Shown: positions 35,693-43,537 of the stretch, piece after piece
How the letters are laid out: every line of letters begins with the position of its first letter
Position numbering within the stretch: the stretch's first letter is position 1
Source of the DNA: Clostridia bacterium
Lineage (GTDB): Bacteria > Bacillota > Clostridia > Christensenellales > Aristaeellaceae
Assembly (NCBI GenBank): GCA_017404985.1
Contig: JAFRBK010000014.1
Coordinates: 35,685-99,684, forward strand
Reading direction: 5' to 3'
DNA length: 64,000 nucleotides
Program-made: the position numbers and the translations under genes
The notes under the pieces: generated by a model
Databases searched by the model: none
Told to the model about the DNA's origin: nothing
What the model saw: the letters and a program-made list of their open reading frames with translations, nothing else

Positions 35693-35724
35693 GCCGCTCC
35701 CTGAAAAGAGAGCGGCAGTTTTTT
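35693..35724 (+). terminator. Intrinsic terminator ending the hprK-glucokinase-LRR cluster
   Basis: The arms GCCGCTC (35693-35699) and GAGCGGC (35710-35716) are followed by a run of six T residues (35719-35724). It lies 51 bases after the LRR stop, between convergent genes. Confidence 0.8.
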
Positions 35725-35746
35725 CTGTGTGCCAAACGGTTTTGGG

Positions 35747-36805
35747 TTATTGTTTTGCACCGCATTCCGGGCAGAATTTGGTTCCCGCGGGGATTTCCTT
35801 GCCGCAGGCGGTGCAGAACGCGCCGGCATTCTGTTTGGCGCCGCATTCCGGACAGAATTTCACTCCGGCGGGGATGGCCGCGCCGCAGGCTGTGCAGACA
35901 GCACCGGCCGCGGGTGCAACAGGCGCCTGTGCAGGCTGTGCGGCATTTCCCATGCTCTGTGCAAACATCTGGCCCATGGCAGCGCCGGCGCCCATACCGA
36001 CACCCATGCCTGCCATGCCGCCGTTTCCGTTATTGTTCGCCGCTTCACGCATGGCTTCAGCCGCCTGATACTTTGCATACTGGTCCAGATTGCCAAGCAC
36101 GCCCATGGACGTCCGCTTGTCCATGCTCTTCTCCACTTCTTCAGGCAGGGAGATGTTTTCAATCACGAAGCTGCAGAGCGTCAGCCCCAAAGCTGCCAGC
36201 TTCGGATTGATGGACTGAAGGGCATAATTGGCAATCTCGTCGTAGTTGGCCGCCAGATCCAGGGCGGGAATTTTGCTTTCGGCAATGGCGTCGCTCAGCC
36301 CGCTGACCAAGGTCCGCTTAATCTGGCCTTCCACGCCGTCCACGGTGAACAGGGCCGCGGTTCCGAATACTTCCTTCAGGAAAACCGTGGGATCCAGTAC
36401 TTTAAAGCTGTAGATGCCGAAGGCCCGGAGCCGGATCATGCCGAATTCGGCGTCCCGCATCATAACAGGATTGCTGGTTCCCCACTTCATATCCAGGAAC
36501 TGCTTGGTGTTGACGAAGTACACGTCGGATTTGAAAGGACTGTTGAAGCCGTACTTCCAGCTCTTCAGGGCCGTCATGATCGGCATGTTGCTGGTGGACA
36601 GCTCATACCGGCCGGGCTCAAAAACATCGGCCAGCTGGCCTTCGTTGACAAAGATGGCAACCTGGCTTTCGCGAACCGTCAGCTGCGCGCCCATCATGAT
36701 TTCCTTGCCGTTCATATCATACTTATGGACCATGGTTGTGCCGGTATTGTCGGTCCATTCGATGACATCGATCAGCTGGCCCTTGATCATATTCAGAATA
36801 CCCAT
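35747..36805 (-). CDS. SPFH-domain protein with two C-terminal zinc ribbons
   Basis: A 352-residue protein beginning MGILNMIKGQLIDVIEWTDN. It has the SPFH/band-7 core of the YdjI/virion-core-like group (about 20-240, with LADVFEPGRYELSTSNMPI and VEGQIKRTLVSGLSDAIAES). A Gly/Met/Ala-rich linker (NNNGNGGMAGMGVGMGAGAA) follows. Two zinc ribbons close the protein, CTACGAAIPAGVKFCPECGA and CTACGKEIPAGTKFCPECGA, near-identical and in tandem. SPFH proteins form oligomeric membrane scaffolds; B. subtilis YdjI works with PspA-type stress proteins. There is no partner gene nearby. It has an AAGGAGG site before the ATG at 36805. Confidence 0.9.
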   Translation of the reverse strand: MGILNMIKGQLIDVIEWTDNTGTTMVHKYDMNGKEIMMGAQLTVRESQVAIFVNEGQLADVFEPGRYELSTSNMPIMTALKSWKYGFNSPFKSDVYFVNTKQFLDMKWGTSNPVMMRDAEFGMIRLRAFGIYSFKVLDPTVFLKEVFGTAALFTVDGVEGQIKRTLVSGLSDAIAESKIPALDLAANYDEIANYALQSINPKLAALGLTLCSFVIENISLPEEVEKSMDKRTSMGVLGNLDQYAKYQAAEAMREAANNNGNGGMAGMGVGMGAGAAMGQMFAQSMGNAAQPAQAPVAPAAGAVCTACGAAIPAGVKFCPECGAKQNAGAFCTACGKEIPAGTKFCPECGAKQ

Positions 36806-36838
36806 TGTGAAACCCCTCCTTATATTATGAAAAAATAA

Positions 36839-37654
36839 TTACTGTTCTTTGCAGAGCACAGTCAGCGCCGGCAGGATCCTGATATCGACAATGTGAAGCT
36901 CCAGGCCCTGGTACTCTTTCATATGCTGAATGCATTTCGCGATATACGCAGTCATGGTGGCGGTCATTTCATCGATATTGCTGTAGGGCTGTTCAACCCC
37001 GTGCAGCGGGCAGCAGAGCACCAGAATCCGCCCGTCCGGATGAATCGTCGGCAGAATATGCATTCCGTTGTAGTCCCCGCCGAAAGAATTTCTCAGGGCC
37101 AGCTCCAGGCGTTCTTCGCCGTAATGCCATCTGCCTTCCAGCTGGTCGTCACTGATCTGCGGAAGGGAGAGCTCAATCAGCATGGATGGCCTGTCCGCAT
37201 CCATCCTGCTGCGGAGCAGGCGCATATTGCGGTAAACATCTTCCGGTTTTTCGATCTTTCCGTTAATCAGCTTCCGGAAAAACTCATGCCGGCAGACCTG
37301 CAGCATGTCAGCGTTTTCGTACGTCCGCTCATTGGAGAAGTCTGCGTGAATCCGGTTCAGCAGGATCTTCAGCTCATTCAGGTACCGCAGGACTTCATCC
37401 GGCGTCCTTCCGGCTTCAAAAATGGACACCTTCGGATAGTACTCCTGGAGGTACATGAGCATTTTTTCCTCTTCCTCCGGGCTGGTGACCGCAATGGAAA
37501 TCCCGTCCGCGTGATGCTTGCTCAGGCTGTCCAGCATGCCATCATAATCATGGCGAATATGGGGCGGCTTAAACCCTGAAAGCTCCCAGTTCTGGATCTG
37601 GTCAAAGGCGTTCAGAACTTCTTCCTGGTCTGAAACAAGCAAGAGTTTATACAT
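36839..37654 (-). CDS. Receiver-like protein without DNA-binding domain
   Basis: A 271-residue protein. The ATG at 37654 has GGAGG 7 bases upstream, so the longer open frame is trimmed. The first 110 residues (MYKLLLVSDQEEVLNAFDQI, then DGISIAVTSPEEEEKM) have the length and alternating pattern of a response-regulator receiver. The usual acidic pocket and phosphoacceptor Asp are not evident. The central part (VCRHEFFRKLINGKI to RWHYGEERLELAL) resembles the linker region of YesN/AraC-type regulators. The C-terminal AraC helix-turn-helix is absent; the protein stops after LHIVDIRILPALTVLCKEQ. It has a promoter at 37698-37726. Function is unknown. Confidence 0.6.
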   Translation of the reverse strand: MYKLLLVSDQEEVLNAFDQIQNWELSGFKPPHIRHDYDGMLDSLSKHHADGISIAVTSPEEEEKMLMYLQEYYPKVSIFEAGRTPDEVLRYLNELKILLNRIHADFSNERTYENADMLQVCRHEFFRKLINGKIEKPEDVYRNMRLLRSRMDADRPSMLIELSLPQISDDQLEGRWHYGEERLELALRNSFGGDYNGMHILPTIHPDGRILVLCCPLHGVEQPYSNIDEMTATMTAYIAKCIQHMKEYQGLELHIVDIRILPALTVLCKEQ

Positions 37655-37697
37655 CCGCAGGCCTCCATTTAGCAGGAATCCAAGTGAACCGTACATT

Positions 37698-37726
37698 ATT
37701 ATAGCTTAATTTCCCTGTTTATGCAA
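37698..37726 (-). promoter_or_regulatory. Promoter of the receiver-like gene
   Basis: On the minus strand a perfect TATAAT (37698-37703) lies 17 bases from TTGCAT (37721-37726), 43 bases before the ATG at 37654. Confidence 0.6.
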
Positions 37727-37819
37727 ACCATTTCCGGTTCTTTACATGCATTGCCTGATGGGTCCGACGGCCGGTTTAGCCGGCTGATTCCGTTGCTTCT
37801 TCCTGTCGCGTTCATTATA

Positions 37820-37828
37820 TGGTATAAT
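37820..37828 (+). promoter_or_regulatory. Extended -10 promoter of the GT1 glycosyltransferase gene
   Basis: TG, one base, TATAAT at 37820-37828 forms an extended -10, 29 bases before the ATG. No clear -35 box is seen. Confidence 0.6.
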
Positions 37829-37857
37829 GGAATATCCTGAATGAGCGAGGCAAGAGC

Positions 37858-39105
37858 ATGAGAATCACGATGATCGCGATCGGTTCAACAGGGGATGTCC
37901 GCCCGTTTATTATTCTGGGTAAGGAACTGACCCGGCGCGGCCACCAGGTCACGATTGCCGCTTTTTCGCGTTTTGCTGCCTCCGTGAAGGAAAACAACCT
38001 GTCCTTCTTTCCGGTCAACGGGGATGCGGAAGCGTTTATGGAATCCATCATGCAGCCTGATACAAACGGAATCAGCTATATCCCCCGGTTTGAAAAAGAA
38101 ATCCGGCAAACGGTCCCCTCCCTGATTCGTGATTTTGAGGAAAGCTGCCGGGAGGCGGAGGCGCTGGTCTGCAATTTTTTCGGCACCGTCTTTTATTCCA
38201 TTGCGGAAAAGTACGGCATTCCCTGTATCCAGACCTATTATTTCCCGATGGACCCCACGCCGGATATGCCGATTTCCTCCTTCCGCCACCAGAACATGGG
38301 CCGCTGGATCAATAAAGCGACCTACCGGGTGGGTTATCTGCTCATCGGAACGGTTGAAAAACGGTATCTCAGCCTCTGGCGTTCAGAAAACAATCTCACG
38401 GTTCGCAAGCCCAGGACCTATCCTGATTACCGGATCGGAAACCATACTGTCCCGGTGATTTATGCTCTGAGTTCCCACCTGATTCACCGCCCGCCTGAAT
38501 GGCCGGATTATATCCATATGAGCGGTTTCTGGTTTGAGGAGGCGCTTCCCGCTGGCTGGGTACCTCCGGCGGACCTAGAAGCGTTTTTGTCCGAAGGGGA
38601 CCCGCCGCTGTATATCGGTTTCGGCTCCATGAGCGGCCGAAAAATGAACCGCCTTTTCGCCGTCATCCTTCGCGCGCTTCATGCTACGGGAATCCGGGCC
38701 GTCATTTCCACCGGATGGCAGAACAACAGCTTCTCTTCCACCCGTCAGGTGTTTTTTACCGGCTATATCCCGCATGACTGGCTCTTCCCCCGGGTCCGGG
38801 CGGTCATTCACCACGGAGGCTGCGGAACAACGGCAGCGGGCCTGCGCTTCGGCAGGCCGACGCTGATCATTCCTTTCGCCGGAGATCAGCCCTTCTGGGG
38901 GTATCATATTTACCATGCCGGATGCGGGCCCAAGCCTATTCCGCTGTCTGATCTTTCAGTCGCCAAACTGACAAAGTCGATTCTGAATCTGGTGAACCAG
39001 CGAAAATACCAGGAAAACGCCGCCCGGGTCGCCCGCCTTCTCGCCTCTGAAAACGGGACGAAAAACGCCGCGGACATCATTGAAAAGGAGATTACCGCCT
39101 GGTAA
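37858..39105 (+). CDS. GT1-family glycosyltransferase (UDP-glucosyl/sterol-glucosyltransferase-like)
   Basis: A 415-residue GT-B fold enzyme. The N-terminal domain begins MRITMIAIGSTGDVRPFIIL and continues LTRRGHQVTIAAFSRFAASV, typical of the MGT and sterol-glucosyltransferase group. The C-terminal nucleotide-sugar site has GFGSMSG and FTGYIPHDWLF. The signature VRAVIHHGGCGTTAAGLRFG is followed by PTLIIPFAGDQPFWG. It transfers a sugar to a small hydrophobic acceptor, perhaps a lipid or a plant-derived aglycone. The acceptor cannot be read from sequence. It is a single-gene unit with its own promoter and a terminator that begins inside the coding region. Confidence 0.92.
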   Translation: MRITMIAIGSTGDVRPFIILGKELTRRGHQVTIAAFSRFAASVKENNLSFFPVNGDAEAFMESIMQPDTNGISYIPRFEKEIRQTVPSLIRDFEESCREAEALVCNFFGTVFYSIAEKYGIPCIQTYYFPMDPTPDMPISSFRHQNMGRWINKATYRVGYLLIGTVEKRYLSLWRSENNLTVRKPRTYPDYRIGNHTVPVIYALSSHLIHRPPEWPDYIHMSGFWFEEALPAGWVPPADLEAFLSEGDPPLYIGFGSMSGRKMNRLFAVILRALHATGIRAVISTGWQNNSFSSTRQVFFTGYIPHDWLFPRVRAVIHHGGCGTTAAGLRFGRPTLIIPFAGDQPFWGYHIYHAGCGPKPIPLSDLSVAKLTKSILNLVNQRKYQENAARVARLLASENGTKNAADIIEKEITAW

Positions 39106-39121
39106 TCTCCTTCTGCTTTTT
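39085..39121 (+). terminator. Bidirectional terminator overlapping the glycosyltransferase stop codon
   Basis: Perfect 12-base arms (39085-39096 and 39101-39112) with a 4-base loop include the stop codon, and a T-run at 39117-39121 follows. On the minus strand a shorter T-run also follows the stem, so it may serve the convergent protease gene too. Confidence 0.8.
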
Positions 39122-39140
39122 CCGGAAAATCCCGCCGGGG

Positions 39141-40421
39141 TTACTGGGCGGTTTTCTCCTTCATGATTTCAACCGCCTTTTTCAGCTGCGGGTCGTTGGT
39201 CGCGTCCGCGAAGTCATACATGCCGTTGTCGTTCTCCTCCAGCGGCACCTCAATATCCGGGGTGATTCCCTTTTCGTGAACCGCGTTTCCATTGGGCGTG
39301 TAGTACTGGGCGATCGTCATCTGGAATCCCGCCCCCTTGGTTCCGATATTCCATACGCCCTGGATAATGCCTTTCCCGAAGCTGGTTACGCCGACGATTG
39401 TCGCGTCCGCGCGGTCTTTCAGTGCGCCGGTCAGGATCTCGGAGGAACTGGCGCTGTTTTCATTGATCAGAATGACCAGCGGAATGTCCACTTTGCCGTC
39501 TTTGGTCAGATAGTCGGTATGGACTTCCTCCCCGTTCCGGTATACCAGATAGCACAGCTCCCCTTCGTCCAGGAAAAGGTCGGCCACATAGCGGGCCTGC
39601 TCCACCCATCCGCCGGGGTTGTCCCTCAGGTCGATAATCAGCCCTTTGGCCCCCTGGTCCATCAGGTTGTTCAGGGCCTGTTCAAATTCTTTTTCGCAAT
39701 GGCCGGCAAACTGGTAGAAAGCGATATAGCCGATCTGGCCTTCCAGCATCGTGCTCTCCACCTGGTTCACGCTGATCGCCTTCCGGGTAATGGTCATGGT
39801 GATTTCTTCGCCGTTCCGCAGGAAGGTGACGTCCACGTCAGTCCCTTCCACGCCGCGCATGATGTCGACCGCGTCCTGGACGTTGTCCGGCGTCACATAC
39901 AGATCCTCGCCGACTTTGTACAGAATGTCTCCGCGCAACACGCCTGCTTCCTTGGCGGGGCTCCCGTCGAACACCCGGCTGATGGTGCAGATCTGCGTTT
40001 TGAAGTTGGAGCTGATCAGCACGCCGATCCCCACGTAATTTCCTTCGTCATCCTCCTGCATTTCGGTGAATTCCTTGGGGTTATAGTAGAAGGAATAGGG
40101 ATCCTCCAGACCGGTCATCAGCCCTTTTGCCGCGTATTCCAGCATCTTCTCGTAGTCCGGCTCGATATAGAAATAGGATTCGGCGGCATCATAAAGGTCC
40201 ACCAGCTCCGAAAAGCGCTGATATTTCTCGTACTCCTCCCGGGAAATCGTCACGGTGTTCCCGTTTCCGGCCTGGTTGCTTCCCTGCTCCTGGATCACGG
40301 TATCCGAGGGGGTGGAGGAGGTAAACATGGCCTCCATCTGGTGAAAGGGAGAATATGCACAGCCTGAAAGCAGCAGGGCCGCCGCCGCAAGCATCATGAT
40401 CAGCATCGGGATTTTCTTCAT
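39141..40421 (-). CDS. S41-family carboxyl-terminal processing protease, lipoprotein
   Basis: A 426-residue CtpA-type protease. It has a lipoprotein signal peptide with the lipobox LLLSGC, so it is anchored at the outer face of the membrane. A low-complexity linker follows, then a PDZ domain (about 105-195, YVGIGVLISS and GSPAKEAGVLRGDILYKVGE). The S41 catalytic core has IDLRDNPGGWVEQA, the nucleophile Ser in INENSASSSEILTGALKD, and the Lys in GVTSFGKGIIQ. It degrades or trims exported proteins. It precedes no obvious partner; the PucR-type regulator upstream is 35 bases away and may be cotranscribed. Confidence 0.94.
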   Translation of the reverse strand: MKKIPMLIMMLAAAALLLSGCAYSPFHQMEAMFTSSTPSDTVIQEQGSNQAGNGNTVTISREEYEKYQRFSELVDLYDAAESYFYIEPDYEKMLEYAAKGLMTGLEDPYSFYYNPKEFTEMQEDDEGNYVGIGVLISSNFKTQICTISRVFDGSPAKEAGVLRGDILYKVGEDLYVTPDNVQDAVDIMRGVEGTDVDVTFLRNGEEITMTITRKAISVNQVESTMLEGQIGYIAFYQFAGHCEKEFEQALNNLMDQGAKGLIIDLRDNPGGWVEQARYVADLFLDEGELCYLVYRNGEEVHTDYLTKDGKVDIPLVILINENSASSSEILTGALKDRADATIVGVTSFGKGIIQGVWNIGTKGAGFQMTIAQYYTPNGNAVHEKGITPDIEVPLEENDNGMYDFADATNDPQLKKAVEIMKEKTAQ

Positions 40422-40456
40422 CTTCAGGGTCCGCCTTTCCAGTCAATAATGGGTTC

Positions 40457-41419
40457 TCAGTATTCCGATTTTTCCCCCTGCAGGTTCAGCAGGATGAAAA
40501 AAGTGGTGGCATCCGTAAACCGCCGCAGGTCGAGGCCGGTCAGCTTTTTGATTTTATCCAGCCTGTATTGCAGCGTATTTCTGTGAATGAACAGCTGCCT
40601 GGACGCGGTGGAGATATTCAGGTCATTCTGAAAGAAAACCCGCAGCGTCTCCATGATCTCTTCATTCAGGAAGCGCCGGATTTCCGGCGTAAACGTCTGC
40701 GCCTTGATTCTTTTCTGCTCCTCCGGCGGAATCTCCGACAGCAGCCGTTCCAGAAACTGGTCCTTATACCGGAACACCTTTCCGGTATGATGGGCTTTTT
40801 CGGCCGTCTTCAGCGCCTCCCGGGCCTCTTCGTAGCTTTCCGGCAGGGCCTGCCATGAGCTTTTGCAATTGCCGATGCCGCATACGGCCTTGATGCCGCT
40901 TTCAACCTCCAGCGTTTCAATCACGGCCATGGCGTATTCCGCCGCGTCGTCCCCGTCCTCCGGCCGGCTGCTTCGGATCATCGCCGCCAGGTCAAACCGC
41001 ATCGGCACCAGGATCGTGTCTTTTTCCATCGGGGCGGTGGATCGGATGATTTCAGCCAGGGACCGGCTGAAAGATTCCTTCATTTTGAACAGGAGCACCA
41101 TCCGGTTCTGGTCCCATTCCCCGCCGTATGTGCCGAAGGCGTTGTCCTGGTGGGAGAGCGTTTTCCGTTCAAGCAGATTCTGAAAAAACTGTTCTTTTTC
41201 GTTCGGAACCGGATCCATATCGCCCGATGAATTCAGCGTTTCCATCATTTTCCCGGATTCAGGCGTATCCGGGCATTCAAATAAAAAAGAGCCCTTTTTC
41301 AGATACAGCATTCTGTGAAACCGGACAAGGCCGTTCGGGCTGCCTTCCGCCAGCTGAATGATGGTTTCATCCGCTTCTTCCAGTGGAATCATCCGAATTC
41401 GGAACACGCTGTCCGCCAT
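40457..41419 (-). CDS. PucR/CdaR-type transcriptional regulator
   Basis: A regulator of about 320 residues with the C-terminal PucR helix-turn-helix: LRVFFQNDLNISTASRQLFI followed by HRNTLQYRLDKIKKLTGLDL. The central region has a GGDEF-like GAF-type arrangement seen in CdaR (CGIGNCKSSWQALPESYEEA). The N-terminal domain is of unknown ligand. I chose the ATG at 41419; a GTG three codons earlier is possible. Its promoter (41451-41479) overlaps the -35 of the divergent secreted-protein gene, so it may control both. The CtpA-type protease gene follows after 35 bases. Confidence 0.88.
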   Translation of the reverse strand: MADSVFRIRMIPLEEADETIIQLAEGSPNGLVRFHRMLYLKKGSFLFECPDTPESGKMMETLNSSGDMDPVPNEKEQFFQNLLERKTLSHQDNAFGTYGGEWDQNRMVLLFKMKESFSRSLAEIIRSTAPMEKDTILVPMRFDLAAMIRSSRPEDGDDAAEYAMAVIETLEVESGIKAVCGIGNCKSSWQALPESYEEAREALKTAEKAHHTGKVFRYKDQFLERLLSEIPPEEQKRIKAQTFTPEIRRFLNEEIMETLRVFFQNDLNISTASRQLFIHRNTLQYRLDKIKKLTGLDLRRFTDATTFFILLNLQGEKSEY

Positions 41420-41450
41420 GCATCTCACTTCCCGCCTTGCTGCTTACAAT

Positions 41451-41479
41451 AGTATATCATAAATCATATTTGATTTGAA
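41451..41479 (-). promoter_or_regulatory. Promoter of the PucR-type regulator
   Basis: On the minus strand TTCAAA (41474-41479) and TATACT (41451-41456) are 17 bases apart. TG before the -10 makes it extended. The -35 occupies the same bases as the -35 of the divergent plus-strand promoter. Confidence 0.65.
41461..41476. repeat. Palindrome inside the divergent promoters, operator candidate
   Basis: AAATCA (41461-41466) and TGATTT (41471-41476) are perfect inverted arms around TATT. They lie between the -10 of the regulator promoter and the shared -35 region. Confidence 0.45.
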
Positions 41480-41503
41480 AGCAATGCCGTCCGGCGATAT
41501 AAT
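41475..41503 (+). promoter_or_regulatory. Promoter of the secreted-protein gene
   Basis: TTGAAA (41475-41480) and TATAAT (41498-41503) are spaced by exactly 17 bases, 30 bases before the TTG start. It is one of the strongest matches in the window. Confidence 0.8.
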
Positions 41504-41532
41504 AGAAATTGTGAAAGGGAGGTGTCCTGCTT

Positions 41533-42246
41533 TTGAGAAAAGGGTTTATTCGGATGGTGTCGGTGGCGCTCGCCTTTCTTTTTCTTGTCCGTCCATCCGC
41601 TTTCGCCGATTTTGCGTTTTCGGAAGAGCGTTTTCAGGGGGATTTTTCCACAGCGAACCTGGATCGCATCATTCGTGAATATGAACTGTTTGATGGCTGG
41701 TACTGGACGACGGAAGCCAACGTTTCCCAGGATTTCCACGGCCGTGAAAACTGCCCCGGCTGGACGAAGACCACCGAAAGCCTTGGCTACCGGCGGTATC
41801 TGGACGGCTGGTACGGCTGCCGCTGGAGCGTGGACCGCCTGCTGCCCACTTCTCCGGGCCGCGGAGGCTACGGGGAATGCTTCGGGTTCGCCCAGTTCAT
41901 CGGCTATCTTCTTTCCGGCGATGTCAACCCCCAGCATCACTGGCCCTTTTTCTATTCCGTGAAATCCGCCAAAGGCCTGAAAGTCGGCGATATCATTCGG
42001 ACAGAGTATACCTGGAAAGGAAAACCCGTCAGCCACAGCGCGGTGGTTTACGCCATTTTGGACGGCCGGCTTCTGTTCCTCCAGGTGTCCGGCAGCCAGT
42101 ATAACCGGATTTCCATCGGTTCCTTCAGCGACGGCCATCTGAAGGACATCCGGACGGAGGAGGATGTCGCGAAGCTGCCGTACCTGAAAATCAGCCGAAG
42201 CAAGCTGAATCAACCGGTTGCAAAAGATATTTCGGCAAAAAAATGA
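41533..42246 (+). CDS. Secreted protein with possible CHAP/NlpC-like cysteine peptidase fold
   Basis: A 237-residue protein. The TTG start at 41533 has GGGAGG 10 bases upstream. A signal peptide (1-25) ends at PSAFA-D. The mature part has YGECFGFAQFIGYLL (a Cys at the head of a helix, about residue 115) and VSHSAVVYAIL (His near 168), in the order and spacing seen in papain-like amidases of the CHAP/NlpC class. That assignment rests on pattern only. Other features are many Trp and Tyr residues. It is transcribed divergently from a PucR-type regulator and ends at a strong hairpin. Confidence 0.65.
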   Translation: MRKGFIRMVSVALAFLFLVRPSAFADFAFSEERFQGDFSTANLDRIIREYELFDGWYWTTEANVSQDFHGRENCPGWTKTTESLGYRRYLDGWYGCRWSVDRLLPTSPGRGGYGECFGFAQFIGYLLSGDVNPQHHWPFFYSVKSAKGLKVGDIIRTEYTWKGKPVSHSAVVYAILDGRLLFLQVSGSQYNRISIGSFSDGHLKDIRTEEDVAKLPYLKISRSKLNQPVAKDISAKK

Positions 42247-42270
42247 TCCGGGCCCTTTGGCCCGGATCAT
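42237..42270 (-). terminator. Strong terminator between the secreted-protein gene and the ABC ATPase gene
   Basis: A perfect 12-base stem (42243-42254 with 42259-42270) surrounds a 4-base loop. On the minus strand it is followed by seven T residues (A-tract 42237-42243), so it mainly ends the ABC ATPase transcript. On the plus strand the T-run is weak. Confidence 0.85.
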
Positions 42271-42282
42271 CCTTTGTCCGGA

Positions 42283-43404
42283 TTACTTGTTCAGGATGGT
42301 CTTCTCCGTTTCCTTGTCGAAGAAGTGCAGATGGTTGGTGTCCATCGCGATCTTGATCTTGCTGCCGGCGCGGCTGGAAGTCCGGGGATCCACGCGGGCG
42401 ATAATGTTGCCGTCCTTGCCGGTCGTGCTCAGGTACAGATAGGTTTCGGAACCCATCAGTTCTGTCACTTCGACGTCCACATCGATGGTGGCGGTGGCAT
42501 ATTCAGCCAGCTTCTGTTCATCGTCGTGGATGTTCTCGGGACGGATGCCCATCACGACTTCCTTGCCGATGTAGCTTTCATCCGTGAACTTGGCAACCTT
42601 CTTTTCGGGAACGATGATCTTGTTCTCGCCGAACTTGGCAACGATGTCCTGTCCCTCGCGTTCCAGCTTCACGTTGAAGAAGTTCATCTGGGGGCTGCCG
42701 ATGAAGCCGGCGACGAATTCATTGGCCGGATAGTCGTACAGGTTCTGGGGGGTGTCCACCTGCTGCACAACGCCGTCCTTCATAACCACGATGCGGCTGG
42801 CCATGGTCATAGCTTCGGTCTGGTCGTGGGTAACGTAGATGAAGGTGGTCTGCAGGCGCTGATGCAGCTTGGTGATTTCGGTACGCATCGCAACACGCAG
42901 CTTGGCGTCCAGGTTGGACAGCGGTTCGTCGAACAGGAAGACTTTCGGCTCACGGACGATAGCACGGCCCAGAGCAACACGCTGGCGCTGGCCGCCGGAC
43001 AGAGCCTTCGGCTTCCGGTTCAGCAGGTGGGCGATGTCCAGGATCTTGGCGGCTTCTTCCACGCGGCGCTTGATTTCATCCTTGGGGGTCTTGCGCAGCT
43101 TCAGGCCGAAGGCCATGTTGTCATAAACGGTCATATGGGGATACAGGGCGTAGTTCTGGAACACCATGGCGATGTCGCGATCCTTGGGGGCGACGTCGTT
43201 CACGAGCTTGTCCCCGATGTACAGCTCGCCGTCGGAAATTTCTTCCAGGCCGGCGACCATGCGCAGGGTGGTGGACTTACCGCAGCCGGAAGGCCCGACC
43301 AGAACGATAAACTCTTTGTCTTCGATGTCCAGCGTGAAGTCGCTGACGGCGGTCACGTTTCCGGAATATACCTTGTAGATGTGCTGAAGGGATACACTTG
43401 CCAT
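42283..43404 (-). CDS. ABC transporter ATPase of the MsmX/UgpC sugar type
   Basis: A 373-residue ATPase. The ATG at 43404 has GAGGAGG 9 bases upstream. Walker A is VGPSGCGKSTTLRM, the Q-loop is NYALYPHMTVYDN, the signature is LSGGQRQRVALGRA, Walker B is VFLFDEPLSNLD, and the switch is YVTHDQTEAMTMA. The C-terminal MalK-like TOBE/OB domain covers about 240-373 with GIRPENIHDDE. Such ATPases serve several carbohydrate importers at once; no permease or binding-protein gene is adjacent, which supports a shared role. It has its own promoter and terminator. Confidence 0.93.
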   Translation of the reverse strand: MASVSLQHIYKVYSGNVTAVSDFTLDIEDKEFIVLVGPSGCGKSTTLRMVAGLEEISDGELYIGDKLVNDVAPKDRDIAMVFQNYALYPHMTVYDNMAFGLKLRKTPKDEIKRRVEEAAKILDIAHLLNRKPKALSGGQRQRVALGRAIVREPKVFLFDEPLSNLDAKLRVAMRTEITKLHQRLQTTFIYVTHDQTEAMTMASRIVVMKDGVVQQVDTPQNLYDYPANEFVAGFIGSPQMNFFNVKLEREGQDIVAKFGENKIIVPEKKVAKFTDESYIGKEVVMGIRPENIHDDEQKLAEYATATIDVDVEVTELMGSETYLYLSTTGKDGNIIARVDPRTSSRAGSKIKIAMDTNHLHFFDKETEKTILNK

Positions 43405-43454
43405 ACTGTAGTTCCTCCTCAAAAATTTCAGGGAAACCCCTGATTGTTGCCCTT

Positions 43455-43483
43455 ATTATAGCTCCGCGGCTTCTGAAAGGGAA
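43455..43483 (-). promoter_or_regulatory. Promoter of the MsmX-type ATPase gene
   Basis: On the minus strand a perfect TATAAT (43455-43460) lies 17 bases from TTCCCT (43478-43483), 50 bases before the ATG. A small hairpin (CAGGG/CCCTG) lies in the leader. Confidence 0.5.
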
Positions 43484-43537
43484 TTGGCCGTTTTCACAAT
43501 CATTTCCTGTTTTTTTTGTGCATTTTGACAACAGGGC

